Program-made: the position numbers and the translations under genes | The notes under the pieces: model-generated | The model's database searches: none | What the model was told of the DNA's origin: nothing | What the model saw: only the letters and a program-made list of their open reading frames with translations | NCBI GenBank assembly: GCA_018651745.1 | Contig: JABIDL010000037.1 | Span: 50,136-114,135 of the forward strand | From: Candidatus Neomarinimicrobiota bacterium | Lineage (GTDB): Bacteria; Fidelibacterota; Marinisomatia; Marinisomatales; TCS55 | DNA: 64,000 nt | Reading direction: 5' to 3' | Part shown: one piece after another, positions 27,428-36,991 of the stretch | Layout of the letters: the number at the start of each line of letters is the position of its first letter | How positions within the stretch are numbered: the stretch's first letter is position 1

Positions 27428-28507
27428 ATGTTAAAAAAATACCAATTATCATTAATAACTCTTTTGTCATCCGCTGTGATATTCTTGGGTTGTCCTCCCG
27501 CCGAGCTTACATCGGCTAGGGTATATTTAAATGAAGAGAACTTTGAAAGGGCTGAGGAATTTCTTCTGAAAACCATGGAAATCGCCCCCGAAAATGCCGA
27601 AGCTCCCGCGCTACTGGGAAATGAGATTTACGGGAAACGACAAGAATGGAATAAGATGAACGAAATGTTTGAAAAGGCGCTGTCAATCAATTCGCAGGAA
27701 ACAATGCCCGATGGAATGACAATCGAACAATATGTCAAAAATAGTAGGTATTTCAATTGGACAACCTCATTTAACGTAGCCATTACAGAATATAATAAGG
27801 TTATTCATCTTATCGGCGAAGACCGAAAATCAGCAATGATTGAAGTGCTTCCATTATTTTTAGCCTCAAAAAATATTCATCCGGGAGAATCTCAAACATA
27901 TCCGGTTCTTGCTACGGTATTTTTTGAAACAGGAGATACTTCTCAGGCAGTTGCGTCTTTAGAAATGGGCTATGAACTCGGTCCGGATGAAATTGGTATT
28001 AATCACACAAGCGGACAGATTTATCTCCGCTTAGGCGAAAAAGAAAAGGCTGTCACATTTTTGAGGAAAGCGTCAGAGCTTGATCCGAGTAATTCACAAA
28101 TCACTCGTCAGTTAGCCACGGTGTATTATGATCTAGGGAGAACTGAAGAATCAATTAAAACGTTTGAGGATGCCATCGAGAAAGAAGAAGATAAAATCAT
28201 TAAAGCAGATTTGTATTACAATCTAGGAATTTTGAATATGCAATTAGGTGAGTTCGATACCGCAGAGGATAATTTTTTCTGGGCGAATGATTTAAATCCT
28301 GATGATACGGAAGCGCTGTTGAGAATGGCTCAAACATTTGAACGTGCAGAAAAATGGCGGAAAGCAGGAAAATTTTACAGAGAACTCATTGCTGAAGATC
28401 CGGATGTAAAGGAATATTATTTGGGTATGGTGCGCGTGCTGACCCAGCAGGGAAAACCGCAGGATGCTCAGCGGTATTATGATAAAGCCCAAAGGGCCGG
28501 GAATTAG
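27428..28507 (+). CDS. TPR-repeat lipoprotein
   Basis: A 359-residue lipoprotein: signal sequence with lipobox FLGC (Cys22), then tandem tetratricopeptide repeats, for example the segments around SARVYLNEENFERAEEFLLK, QAVASLEMGYELGPDEIGI, LYYNLGILNMQLGEFDTAED and EYYLGMVRVLTQQGKPQDAQ. TPR solenoids bind other proteins. Outer-membrane-facing TPR lipoproteins are common scaffolds in FCB bacteria; the partner is unknown. It stands after the PfkB kinase (56 bp gap) and converges with the DUF58 gene. Confidence 0.9.
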   Translation: MLKKYQLSLITLLSSAVIFLGCPPAELTSARVYLNEENFERAEEFLLKTMEIAPENAEAPALLGNEIYGKRQEWNKMNEMFEKALSINSQETMPDGMTIEQYVKNSRYFNWTTSFNVAITEYNKVIHLIGEDRKSAMIEVLPLFLASKNIHPGESQTYPVLATVFFETGDTSQAVASLEMGYELGPDEIGINHTSGQIYLRLGEKEKAVTFLRKASELDPSNSQITRQLATVYYDLGRTEESIKTFEDAIEKEEDKIIKADLYYNLGILNMQLGEFDTAEDNFFWANDLNPDDTEALLRMAQTFERAEKWRKAGKFYRELIAEDPDVKEYYLGMVRVLTQQGKPQDAQRYYDKAQRAGN

Positions 28508-28516
28508 CAGATTTTC

Positions 28517-29416
28517 TTACCCTACCCTTTGCCGTTTTCTTAAATATTCATTCAGAGCCAAATCGAGACTCTGGTCGGTAAATAGAGGGACATAATCAAT
28601 TTTACGATTTTGACATTCTTTTCTGTATTTATTTTGAACATCTTTTATCAATTCTTTATATGCTGTTCTGATTTGCCAGGGTTCGGTCGTAATCGTTTCG
28701 CCGGTTTCTAAATCCAAAAATTTTGACCGTGTATTAAATTGGAATTGTTCTTCTTGCCTATCCAATATATGAAAAACAATAACTTCTTGATTGTTATGCC
28801 GGAAATGTTTTAACCCGGAAATAACCGAATCAAAATTATCGAATAAATCAGAAATGACGATTACCAATCCCCTTTTGGATATGCGATCTGCCATTTCATG
28901 GAGAACATTCCCCAATTGAGTTTGTTTGCCTGGTTTAGCATGTTCCAGTTTCCCCAATATCGCATTCAATTGAGATTGAGTTGATTTTGGTGAAATAAGC
29001 GATTGAATTTCTTCATCAAATAGCACAAGCCCAACGCCATCTCGTTGGCGAACCATCAAGTAGGATAGAGCTGCAGCGAGGTAACCACTATAATCCAACT
29101 TGGATACGGTTCCACTGGAAAACGCCATTGATTTGCTCGTATCCATAAGAATGAATGACCGAAGATTGGTTTCTTCCTCAAATCGTTTGATATAATACCG
29201 ATCAGTTTTACCATATAGTTTCCAATCAACATGACGAATGTTATCGCCGGGATTGTACGCCATATGATCTGCAAACTCAACGCTGAATCCATGGAATGGA
29301 CTTTTATGCTGGCCGATAAGATACCCTTCAACGACCAACCTTGCCCGCAGGCCCATTGAATTAAGTCTGGCAACCATTTCCGGTTGGAGAAATTTCCTTT
29401 TATCAACGTTGTTCAA
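28517..29416 (-). CDS. DUF58 protein (VWA-like), MoxR partner
   Basis: A 299-residue DUF58 protein. The signature NPGDNIRHVDWKLYGKTDRY is followed by a VWA-like fold with a MIDAS-type DTSKSM motif and VIVISDLFDNFDSV. It has no membrane helix. DUF58 proteins are regularly encoded beside MoxR ATPases and are thought to act with them as a chaperone-like pair on envelope or metal-dependent proteins. Here the two genes overlap by 4 bp. The usual downstream VWA/BatA genes are absent in this window. Confidence 0.94.
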   Translation of the reverse strand: MNNVDKRKFLQPEMVARLNSMGLRARLVVEGYLIGQHKSPFHGFSVEFADHMAYNPGDNIRHVDWKLYGKTDRYYIKRFEEETNLRSFILMDTSKSMAFSSGTVSKLDYSGYLAAALSYLMVRQRDGVGLVLFDEEIQSLISPKSTQSQLNAILGKLEHAKPGKQTQLGNVLHEMADRISKRGLVIVISDLFDNFDSVISGLKHFRHNNQEVIVFHILDRQEEQFQFNTRSKFLDLETGETITTEPWQIRTAYKELIKDVQNKYRKECQNRKIDYVPLFTDQSLDLALNEYLRKRQRVG

Positions 29417-30408
29417 TCTTGATTCCCGGCTGTAACAAGTTTAGTTAAAATGGAATCGACGGTCATTCCTTCGGCCTCAGCATTAAAATTGGGGATTACA
29501 CGATGGCGTAAAACAGGAAGTGCAAGCGCCTCTACGTCTTTAATACTGGGAGATGGGCGGCCATCCAAAACAGCTTTTGCTTTTGCACCCAGAATTAGAT
29601 ATTGAGATGCTCTTGGTCCCGCCCCCCATTCAATCCATTCTTGGATAAAGGTTGGTGCTTGATCTGCGTAAGGTCGCGTTGCAGATGCAAGGTCCACCGC
29701 AAATTCCACAACATTATCTGCAACAGGAACTCTAAGAACCAAATCCTGAAATGCCAACATTTCATTTTTTGAAATAACTTTAGAGAGCGGGTTTTCATGC
29801 GAACCGGTTGTCATTTGTACAATAGAAACCTCTTCATCCCGTGAGGGATAATCAATATTGATTGTAAACATGAATCTGTCCAACTGAGCTTCCGGAAGCG
29901 GATAGGTGCCTTCTTGTTCAATTGGGTTTTGTGTAGCGAGGACAAAGAAGGGTTCATCCAGTTTGTAAGTTTGTCCAGAAGCCGTTACGCTATGTTCCTG
30001 CATACTTTCTAAAAGGGCAGCCTGTGTTTTGGGTGGCGTTCGATTAATTTCGTCAGCTAAAACCATATTACCGAAAATGGGACCTTTAAAGAATCGAAAT
30101 TCACGTTTTCCTGTGTTTTGATCTTCCTCGATGATTTCAGTCCCAGTAATATCACTTGGCATAAGATCAGGAGTAAACTGAATACGGCTGAATTTGAGAT
30201 CAAGCAATTCGGATAAAGACTTAATCATAAGTGTTTTGGCTAATCCCGGGACACCGACAATTAGTGTATGTCCGCGTGATAATAATGCAATCAAAATATG
30301 GTCTAACACAACTGTCTGCCCAATAATGCGTTTACTGATTTCCTGGTGAAACTGTTTCCTAATTTCAGAAAGGCGCTCTACCAGTTTTGTATCGTTATTT
30401 TCTGTCAT
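29413..30408 (-). CDS. moxR: MoxR-family AAA+ ATPase
   Basis: A 331-residue AAA+ ATPase. Walker A is VGVPGLAKTLM, Walker B VLADEINRTPPKTQAALLESM, with sensor 1 in VLATQNPIEQEGTYPLPEAQ and the arginine-finger segment AQLDRFMFTI; the C-terminal lid includes RHRVIPNF. It probably remodels or loads cofactors into target proteins together with the DUF58 partner encoded downstream (4 bp overlap). The substrate in this organism is unknown. Confidence 0.96.
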   Translation of the reverse strand: MTENNDTKLVERLSEIRKQFHQEISKRIIGQTVVLDHILIALLSRGHTLIVGVPGLAKTLMIKSLSELLDLKFSRIQFTPDLMPSDITGTEIIEEDQNTGKREFRFFKGPIFGNMVLADEINRTPPKTQAALLESMQEHSVTASGQTYKLDEPFFVLATQNPIEQEGTYPLPEAQLDRFMFTINIDYPSRDEEVSIVQMTTGSHENPLSKVISKNEMLAFQDLVLRVPVADNVVEFAVDLASATRPYADQAPTFIQEWIEWGAGPRASQYLILGAKAKAVLDGRPSPSIKDVEALALPVLRHRVIPNFNAEAEGMTVDSILTKLVTAGNQD

Positions 30409-30522
30409 AATTTATTTCCTCTTTAAAAAAATGAACCAAAACTTACACGGGCTTTAACCCTGAATCAATCTTAATGTCTTGCGCTATGGCTTGTTCCATC
30501 AAATATTCCAGCCACTTCAATT

Positions 30523-30792
30523 ATAACGAATACAGCGCTTAAAAGACCATCACATCGCCTCATTGCAGACTTGAAAGAACAGGTTAGCGATAGAACGGGA
30601 TTTTCCGGACAAACTGCGATTATTCTCGGATGAGTATTTAACACCTTATCAGAATCTTTAACGGATAAACAATCCATGCCGTATTCAGAATTAAATGTGT
30701 TTCCGGTATCCACAGTAGAAGGCTATACCGGCGAATCATTTACAGTATTAATTTCAACCATCATTGAAGGTATGAAAATAGAAAAGAATTGA
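30523..30792 (+). pseudogene. Remnant of purine nucleoside phosphorylase
   Basis: The stretch between moxR and the next gene has no intact gene, but one plus-strand frame still reads as pieces of a trimeric purine nucleoside phosphorylase. It reads LKEQVSDRTGFSGQTAIILG, then an in-frame TGA (30631-30633) where the family has SGLG, then MPYSELNVFPVSTVEGYTGE (family: IPYSExxxFPVSTVEGHAG), and ends LISTIIEGMKIEKN with a TGA at 30790. About two thirds of the enzyme, between the STVEG motif and the C-terminal helix, is missing, and no start codon is apparent. The frame is otherwise preserved, so decay seems fairly recent. Confidence 0.75.
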
Positions 30793-30830
30793 GCCGATGA
30801 ATAAACAAAACCGACCGGTAGTGGAAGCGG

Positions 30831-33080
30831 CTATTTAAGCAGAACTATTTTACGTGAATCTAATCTTTTTCCGTCGCTTATTTGTAAAAAGTACGTTCCT
30901 GATGCAAGATTGTTACCGTCCAATGAGAAACTATGCTGACCTGTGCCTAACCATGCATTTAATTGTTCCTTTATTAACCGGCCTTTTATATCATACAATT
31001 TGATTGATAAGACAGCGGGAAAAGGCACTTCAAATTTAATGGTGATATTCGAATTGAATGGATTTGGGTAGGCAGACTGAAGTCGCAGTTTTTTGGGTAA
31101 GATTGCTTCCGGTGTAATTTTTAGCCTTTGGTATTCAAGGGCTCCGATATCAGGCGCTTCCCCAACATAGTTATTTGGAGAAAGATTTACAATTGTATCT
31201 CCGTCCCACACAAAAAATGCTGTACCGGCATCAATCGCCGCCGAGGATGCTGATAAAGAATAATCATTGGAGTCAAGTAGACTGAATTGGGGATCGGAAC
31301 TCATATTCCCATCAAGCAACGTTACATTTTGGGATATATTATCCAAATCTTGTACAATGTTGTGAGAAAAAATAACTTCATTTGTCGTCATTCCACCCCA
31401 AACAGTCATTTGGGAAGGGGCGTTCCCCCAAAATATGCAGTTTGCAAAGCGTGTACTTCCTCCGTCATGTCCGTCCACAATCACAGCGCCATACGAATTG
31501 GAATTTGCTATGAAGTTGTCCGCGAATGTACAGTTCACAAAATCTACGTTTTTCTTTGATTCCACATATACAATAGTTTGACTCCCACCTCCACCCGACA
31601 AGTTCACCTCATTCAAATTATTGGTAAATACGCAGTTTTCTATTCGCCTGCTTTGTGCAGAAGTAGCGAAGGAATGATGATTGACACGTAATGCAAGTGC
31701 GCCTGTCGAGCCGGTAATTCCGTAATAATAAGGTACACCATTCATAAAGCGACAATTTTCAATGGTAATGAAATAGTAATAAAAGGTACTGATATATCCA
31801 GAATTATTAATGAAGTCACAATCTCTTATGGTTATACTGGTTGAATCCGGGCATAATGAACCAGAGTAATATGTGGATTTAATAATATAATGCATGGAGT
31901 TTTGGGTGAATAAAAGGTCTTCTAACAATACATTTATATTTTGGTTCAATACCAAAACGCCTTCCATGTCGTATTGGTCCCGTCTTCCTGCATTCCTGAT
32001 TTGGAATGAAGAAAGAGTAAAGTCTCTTTTATTTTCCAAATAAGCACTCATAGCAGGATCCAGCGACCCATCTAAATCAAATATCGTTTCTTCTTTTCCT
32101 GCGCCAACAATAGAGACGTAACTGCGAAGGTTGAGAGGCAAGAATTCCCCACTGCCGGAAAATGAGTACGTCCCCGGCGCTAAGTGAATGGTTCCGCGGT
32201 TTTCAGTATCAGCCGCAACAAGCGCGAGTGCATAATGAACATTTTTCAAAGGTTCATTTAAGGATGCGCCGGAGTTTTTATTACGTCCGGTTTCCGGATC
32301 AACATACAGGTTTGAATATTTTTGATCTATCTTTCCATGTTTGATATCTAAAACATCATTACGCCCTGTTCGGAAAAAATATCTGGACGGGTATTTCACA
32401 GTAGCAGTATCAAGATATATATCAATCGGATACCGAGGATTAAACCCGCCGTGACTTATATCGTTGTACCCTCCGGACCAATTCAAATAAACATTGCACC
32501 GGTTTACCGGATCAAAGGCAGCATTCCCTTGGTGGTAAATCGAAATTCCGCCTCCTGCCTTATCCGCATTAAAATTCTGTGTTACTGTTAGATTCGAAAG
32601 GAATGGGAAGGTGCCCTCAGCGATAGTAATTCCTCCACCGTTATTAAAACCCTCACCCATGGAATAGTTTTTGGTAATATAACAATTCTTAATGGTGGGG
32701 CTGCTGTTTCGTATAATAATTCCACTCCCGTTGGTGATAGTGAACCCGTTTAAGATGGCAGACCGAGTTTCGTAGGAATCAAATTTGACCACACTGCCAC
32801 TCTTATTCCCGTCAATAATGGTGTTGTAAATAAATGAATCATCTTCATCAAAAATGTAATGAGAACAAACAAGGATATTTTTCCCATTGTAATCAAGATT
32901 TTCAATATACCTACCCGGTGACACTAAAATCGTGTCACTCGCCTGTGCCGAATCTATGGCTGTCTGTATAGAAACATAATCACTGCTTGAATCAGGATTT
33001 ACCTTTATGATTGCACTTTGTAACATCCCTGAAAAAAGAGTAAAAATAATGGGTTTTACAATAGTCATCAGAAATACCAC
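30831..33080 (-). CDS. Exported parallel beta-helix protein with sorting domain
   Basis: A 749-residue exported protein. After the signal peptide comes SSDYVSIQTAIDSAQASDTI and SPGRYIENLDYNGKNILVC, the standard opening of right-handed parallel beta-helix proteins of the pectin-lyase fold. Long runs of short strands with Asn ladders follow (NCYITKNYSMGEGFNNGGGI and IENCVFTNNLNEVNLSGGGG). The C-terminus has YPNPFNSNITIKFEVP and YDIKGRLIKEQL, a sorting domain. Polysaccharide binding or cleavage is possible for the fold, but no catalytic residues can be assigned. It lies 3 bp after the amidotransferase-like gene, so the two are co-expressed surface proteins. Confidence 0.88.
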   Translation of the reverse strand: MVFLMTIVKPIIFTLFSGMLQSAIIKVNPDSSSDYVSIQTAIDSAQASDTILVSPGRYIENLDYNGKNILVCSHYIFDEDDSFIYNTIIDGNKSGSVVKFDSYETRSAILNGFTITNGSGIIIRNSSPTIKNCYITKNYSMGEGFNNGGGITIAEGTFPFLSNLTVTQNFNADKAGGGISIYHQGNAAFDPVNRCNVYLNWSGGYNDISHGGFNPRYPIDIYLDTATVKYPSRYFFRTGRNDVLDIKHGKIDQKYSNLYVDPETGRNKNSGASLNEPLKNVHYALALVAADTENRGTIHLAPGTYSFSGSGEFLPLNLRSYVSIVGAGKEETIFDLDGSLDPAMSAYLENKRDFTLSSFQIRNAGRRDQYDMEGVLVLNQNINVLLEDLLFTQNSMHYIIKSTYYSGSLCPDSTSITIRDCDFINNSGYISTFYYYFITIENCRFMNGVPYYYGITGSTGALALRVNHHSFATSAQSRRIENCVFTNNLNEVNLSGGGGSQTIVYVESKKNVDFVNCTFADNFIANSNSYGAVIVDGHDGGSTRFANCIFWGNAPSQMTVWGGMTTNEVIFSHNIVQDLDNISQNVTLLDGNMSSDPQFSLLDSNDYSLSASSAAIDAGTAFFVWDGDTIVNLSPNNYVGEAPDIGALEYQRLKITPEAILPKKLRLQSAYPNPFNSNITIKFEVPFPAVLSIKLYDIKGRLIKEQLNAWLGTGQHSFSLDGNNLASGTYFLQISDGKRLDSRKIVLLK

Positions 33081-33083
33081 ATG

Positions 33084-35327
33084 TTATTTAAGCAGTAAAA
33101 GTTTACCCTTTTTATGTTCACGGATTCCGTTAAGGTGATAGAAATACATTCCGGAGGAAACAGAGTCACCCCAATGGTTTTTCCCATTCCAGTCAATCGC
33201 GTAGGATCCTTTTTGGAAATTCCCTTCCGCTAATGATGCTATTTTTCTCCCCCTAATATCAAAAATCGAAAGTGAAAGCCATGTATCTTTTTCCAATCCA
33301 AATTGAATGGTTGTTTTTAGATTGAAAGGATTGGGAGCCGTTTGTACATAACTGAAAGCATTTGGTGAATGGTCATTTTTCTTTTTTTCATCAACCATTT
33401 TAAGCGTAACAAAAGCAGTGCCATTTTCCCTTCGGACATGGCTCGTAACGGGAATCTGTTTTACCATGGAAAACCCATTCTGGTTTGTGGTTGTCCGCCC
33501 TCGTAGATTTTGTGTTATGACATCGTAAGTAAGATTGGGGATATCTTCAATCTTTGCGTACAATTTTAGATTGATAGGGCACCCTTCAACCCGCTCCGAT
33601 CCCACACACTTCCCATCTTTAAAAGCACCCAATTCAATAATGTTGGCCCCATTTTCAATACTTTCAATTATTACAGGCTGGTAATATTCTTTTTCTTCAT
33701 ACGTAAAATGAGGAGTGTAAGTGATTTCAGAAGGCTCGGTTTCAGACGTTTCATTCGGGGTATTCCAAGTAAATGTTATTTCATCTTCAATATCCAATTC
33801 AATGTCCAGTAAGTACGTGTTCCCGTATTCCATTTTCAGACTGCAGTCTTCGGGATCTTCACTTCCGCATCCCATATACGGAAGAAATTCACCGTCTTCC
33901 ACCGCCATAAACCAATGCTGTCCTTTTAAGAGTGTTAGGTGGTTTTTTACTTCTTGCGGTAGCGCATCAAGAGGTGATTGTGCTGTCGGCAAAAAATAAT
34001 TTATCCAGTTTTCACCGTCTTCAAGGGTGATGGGGGTTCCAGAATCAACCACTTCTCCCTGAACCGGTAATAAATAGGCGGAAGCACTATCAGACATCTT
34101 CATTTTATAACCTCGGGTACTATTGAAATTCCCCAGCCCGTTATTATCCCATGTTGAATCAATTGGATCCCATGCCATAATGCCCGATTCTGTATATCTG
34201 ACTTCTTCAACAAAGGGCACTAAAGTTTCCAAGACCAGTTCGGACGATGTTGAATCGTTATCGAGAAGCCGGGGAAAGCCTATCCAATTCCACCCTTTAT
34301 TGAGGGTTTTAGATTCAATACCAGTTATGGTATCAAAATTCTCAAGAAGTATTACATCTTGGATTGGATGCAAGATGACAAATGAGTGATCATCCATATC
34401 ATTTTGCCAGCTGTATGGGTCACTTGAAATTGTCATGATGGACTTATAAGCACCTTTAAAATCCTGGGATTCAGGAAAAGCAACAGTGTAAACAAGAGGA
34501 TGATTGGTATTGTTGTTGTCAATTCGTCGGAATCCATAGAGTTGCTCTCCATCAGAAAAGATGAAATTCTTGTCTCCAGATCCCTGGAAAAAATTTGGAT
34601 TACTAAGAGCTTGATTTATCCCGCTTAATACATCGTAATCATTTATAGCTATGTGTAACATTAACCAAGAGAAATAAATTTCAGAATCTACCACACATTG
34701 CCAACCACCGGTGGACGATTCATCTTCCCAATCGCTGCCGCACGCATTACCCGAAGAGGTTATGTAACCTTCGAACGTTTGCGGAGGATGCTCGTTTAGC
34801 CAATTGGGGTCAATCCCTAGTATAAGATCCCTAACAATCTCTTTTTCAATCGTGCCGTTATGTGCAAAAGAATAGTCTCGTCCGTCTTCACCGTTCCAAA
34901 TAAATGGATGAGGATTAGGTATACCTTGGGATCCTGTAGTTGCGCGCCTAACGTGACCTAAAGCTAGGTTAGCAATTTCATCATTAATAGCATATAATAT
35001 AGAATCTTGAGCATTGTTATAATTCCAACTATTCCATGCTGGTTCTACACCTCTAAAAATCTGGTTTTCAAGCAATATTAAAGGGTTTTTGTTACTATAG
35101 AAGAGTAGTCCCCATCCATCGTCACTATTATACTCCCAAGACGAACCTGAGCCCCCCTGCAATTTTAATCGATTAAGTTGGGCATCAATAAAAGTCATTA
35201 CATTATTATGATATGGACCGCTACTGTCATAACCATTTTTCATAATAACTCCCCATAGTTTTGAACCTTGTAGCGATTGCATTGGAGATAGGCAAATAGT
35301 AATAGTAATTATTACTTTGAAAACCAT
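33084..35327 (-). CDS. Exported class II glutamine amidotransferase-like (Ntn) protein with sorting domain
   Basis: A 747-residue exported protein whose N-terminal third resembles the class II glutamine amidotransferase domain: LGHVRRATTGSQGIPNPHPF (family: GHTRWAT...NxHPF), FAHNGTIEKE (HNGxI) and VVDSEIYFSWL (DSE motif). The family nucleophile is an N-terminal Cys (CRLFG/CGI). Here the aligned sequence is SKLWGVIM with Ser22, directly after a probable signal-peptidase site (SLQG before S). A beta-rich middle region with repeated GWNWIGFP/GENWINYF motifs follows, then NPFNLKTTIQFGLE and FDIRGRKIASL, a sorting domain. Hydrolysis of an amide outside the cell is possible but unproven. Confidence 0.82.
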   Translation of the reverse strand: MVFKVIITITICLSPMQSLQGSKLWGVIMKNGYDSSGPYHNNVMTFIDAQLNRLKLQGGSGSSWEYNSDDGWGLLFYSNKNPLILLENQIFRGVEPAWNSWNYNNAQDSILYAINDEIANLALGHVRRATTGSQGIPNPHPFIWNGEDGRDYSFAHNGTIEKEIVRDLILGIDPNWLNEHPPQTFEGYITSSGNACGSDWEDESSTGGWQCVVDSEIYFSWLMLHIAINDYDVLSGINQALSNPNFFQGSGDKNFIFSDGEQLYGFRRIDNNNTNHPLVYTVAFPESQDFKGAYKSIMTISSDPYSWQNDMDDHSFVILHPIQDVILLENFDTITGIESKTLNKGWNWIGFPRLLDNDSTSSELVLETLVPFVEEVRYTESGIMAWDPIDSTWDNNGLGNFNSTRGYKMKMSDSASAYLLPVQGEVVDSGTPITLEDGENWINYFLPTAQSPLDALPQEVKNHLTLLKGQHWFMAVEDGEFLPYMGCGSEDPEDCSLKMEYGNTYLLDIELDIEDEITFTWNTPNETSETEPSEITYTPHFTYEEKEYYQPVIIESIENGANIIELGAFKDGKCVGSERVEGCPINLKLYAKIEDIPNLTYDVITQNLRGRTTTNQNGFSMVKQIPVTSHVRRENGTAFVTLKMVDEKKKNDHSPNAFSYVQTAPNPFNLKTTIQFGLEKDTWLSLSIFDIRGRKIASLAEGNFQKGSYAIDWNGKNHWGDSVSSGMYFYHLNGIREHKKGKLLLLK

Positions 35328-35600
35328 TGTTCATATCCTTTTTGCATGCCTTTTTCTTACTTTTTACCTTTCTGGATAGAAATTATACTGAAGGCGATCT
35401 AGATACAAGTAGTAATCGAAACAGTTGCAATTACTCCAAAAAATACATCATTGGGTGTTTTATACCAAAGTCTATATCCATAGAATAATTAACTAAGAGT
35501 CATGAGTAGAATGCATACGATTATAAGCTGTAAGTTCCTATATGATACTGAGAAACAAATAAGTTAAGCTAGTGCTAAAATAATTGTATTTGGAATATTG
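35328..35600. other. Gene-free stretch with a possible decayed membrane-protein fragment
   Basis: About 270 bp between the surface-protein gene and the transposase remnant without an intact gene. On the minus strand (about 35402-35570) one frame reads as two hydrophobic segments, NLQLIIVCILLMTLS, a stop, then LWYKTPNDVFFGVIATVSIT, which could be a decayed two-helix membrane protein. I recognise no family and the evidence is composition only. Confidence 0.3.
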
Positions 35601-35607
35601 ATACAAT

Positions 35608-35785
35608 TTTTTTTCAGATGGATTAAGAGGTTACAACGGGTTGGTTGATTTTGGATACAAAAACATTTTAGAGTACATTCTAGCAAGACCAGAATTTGCA
35701 AGAGGAAGGGCACATATTAATGGGATTTAAAGCTTTTGGAGGATATGCTAAAACCCAGCTTTTCAAACATCGCGGAATCCATTAA
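35608..35785 (+). pseudogene. C-terminal remnant of an IS1595-type transposase
   Basis: The plus strand encodes FFSDGLRGYNGLVDFGYKN and then PEFARGRAHINGI, matching the DGWxGYxGL and EFARGxxHINGIESFW blocks of the DDE-type ISXO2-like (IS1595 family) transposases. The conserved Glu codon after HINGI is a TAA stop. One extra base after SFW shifts the frame, and the match then continues as GYAKTQLFKHRGIH to a stop. Only the last quarter of a transposase remains, with a stop and a frameshift, so it is inactive. I cannot see terminal inverted repeats. Confidence 0.78.
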
Positions 35786-35809
35786 CTAATACAAAATAAG
35801 TGGGCTTTT

Positions 35810-36991
35810 ATGAAAATAAATATTCTAAACAAAATCGAACTAATTAAAAATGAAATCATTACTACGCGCCGCGATATTCACAAACATCCTGAACTCGGAT
35901 TTCAAGAAATCCGAACCGCCGGACTGGTTGCTAAAAGACTACAATCGCTGGGCATGGATGTAAAAACAGGTGTAGGAAAAACCGGCGTTGTCGGAGACTT
36001 AAAAGGGAAAGGAGAGGGTCCTACAATTGCGCTTAGAGCAGACATGGACGCCCTACCCATTCAGGAAACAGGAGAGAAAGAATATATTTCAGTTAATGAT
36101 GGCGTGATGCATGCCTGCGGGCATGATGGTCACGTGGCCATGCTCTTAGGCGCCGCCAAAGTGTTGGCGGAAAAAAGGGATGAACTAAATGGAAATGTAC
36201 GTTTCATTTTTCAGCCGGCGGAAGAAGGAGAAGGAGGCGCTCGTTATATGATTGAAGACGGTTGCCTAGAGGATGTGGATGAGATTTACGGAATTCATTT
36301 ATGGACCTATCAAAACACGGGAGAAATTGGAATCAAGCCCGGTCCGATTTTGGCGTATGCTGATAAGTTTACCATTACGGTTAAAGGAATCGGTGGTCAT
36401 GGCGCCGCACCGCACGGGTCGGTGGATGCTGTTCTTGTTGCATCTCATTTGGTAATAGCGCTGCAAACCATTGTTAGCCGAAATACCGATCCGCTAAAAA
36501 GTTCGGTAGTTTCGATTGGGAAAATAAATGGAGGTTACAATTTTAACGTGATTGCAGATGAAATTGTGTTATTGGGAACAGCAAGAGCCTACGAAGAAGA
36601 TATTCAAGCCATGATTAAAAAACGGATGGGAGATATTATTGATGGAGTTGCTCAAACGTTTGGCGCAAAGATTAAGTTTGACTATCAGGAAGGTTATCCT
36701 GCCACGATTAATGATGAAGTTGCGTATGAAAAGTTATTAAGCTCAGCGAAAAAGATTGTGGGTGAAGGTGCAGATTTTCCTTATCTCTCAATGGGTGGGG
36801 AAGACTTCAGTTATTATGCGCAAAAAGTTCCGGGATGCTTCTTTTTTGTAGGTGCAGCGCCAAAGAATCAACCATTTCAGAGTGTACCACACCATTGTTC
36901 TCATTTTGATATTGATGAAGAAGCACTTTTGGTTGGCGCTTCAGTATTTGTTCAGGTTGTGGAGGATTTAATAGGGAAAAATTCTCAGTAG
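35810..36991 (+). CDS. M20-family amidohydrolase/aminoacylase
   Basis: A 393-residue metallopeptidase of the M20D (hippurate hydrolase/N-acyl-amino-acid amidohydrolase, IAA-amino acid hydrolase-like) group. Visible metal and catalytic residues: Cys and His of MHACGHDGHVAMLLGAA, Glu-Glu of FIFQPAEEGEGGARYMI, His of YGIHLW and the C-terminal His in PHHCSHFDIDEEAL. The dimerisation domain with GGHGAAPHGSVDAV is complete. No signal peptide. It releases amino acids from N-acyl derivatives or small peptides. Its end overlaps the convergent ggt gene by 7 bp. Confidence 0.94.
   Translation: MKINILNKIELIKNEIITTRRDIHKHPELGFQEIRTAGLVAKRLQSLGMDVKTGVGKTGVVGDLKGKGEGPTIALRADMDALPIQETGEKEYISVNDGVMHACGHDGHVAMLLGAAKVLAEKRDELNGNVRFIFQPAEEGEGGARYMIEDGCLEDVDEIYGIHLWTYQNTGEIGIKPGPILAYADKFTITVKGIGGHGAAPHGSVDAVLVASHLVIALQTIVSRNTDPLKSSVVSIGKINGGYNFNVIADEIVLLGTARAYEEDIQAMIKKRMGDIIDGVAQTFGAKIKFDYQEGYPATINDEVAYEKLLSSAKKIVGEGADFPYLSMGGEDFSYYAQKVPGCFFFVGAAPKNQPFQSVPHHCSHFDIDEEALLVGASVFVQVVEDLIGKNSQ

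Noticed and set aside
30471..30713. Minus-strand 80-codon open frame between moxR and the beta-helix protein gene
   Set aside because: It lies antisense to the purine nucleoside phosphorylase remnant, has no family features, and is explained as a shadow.
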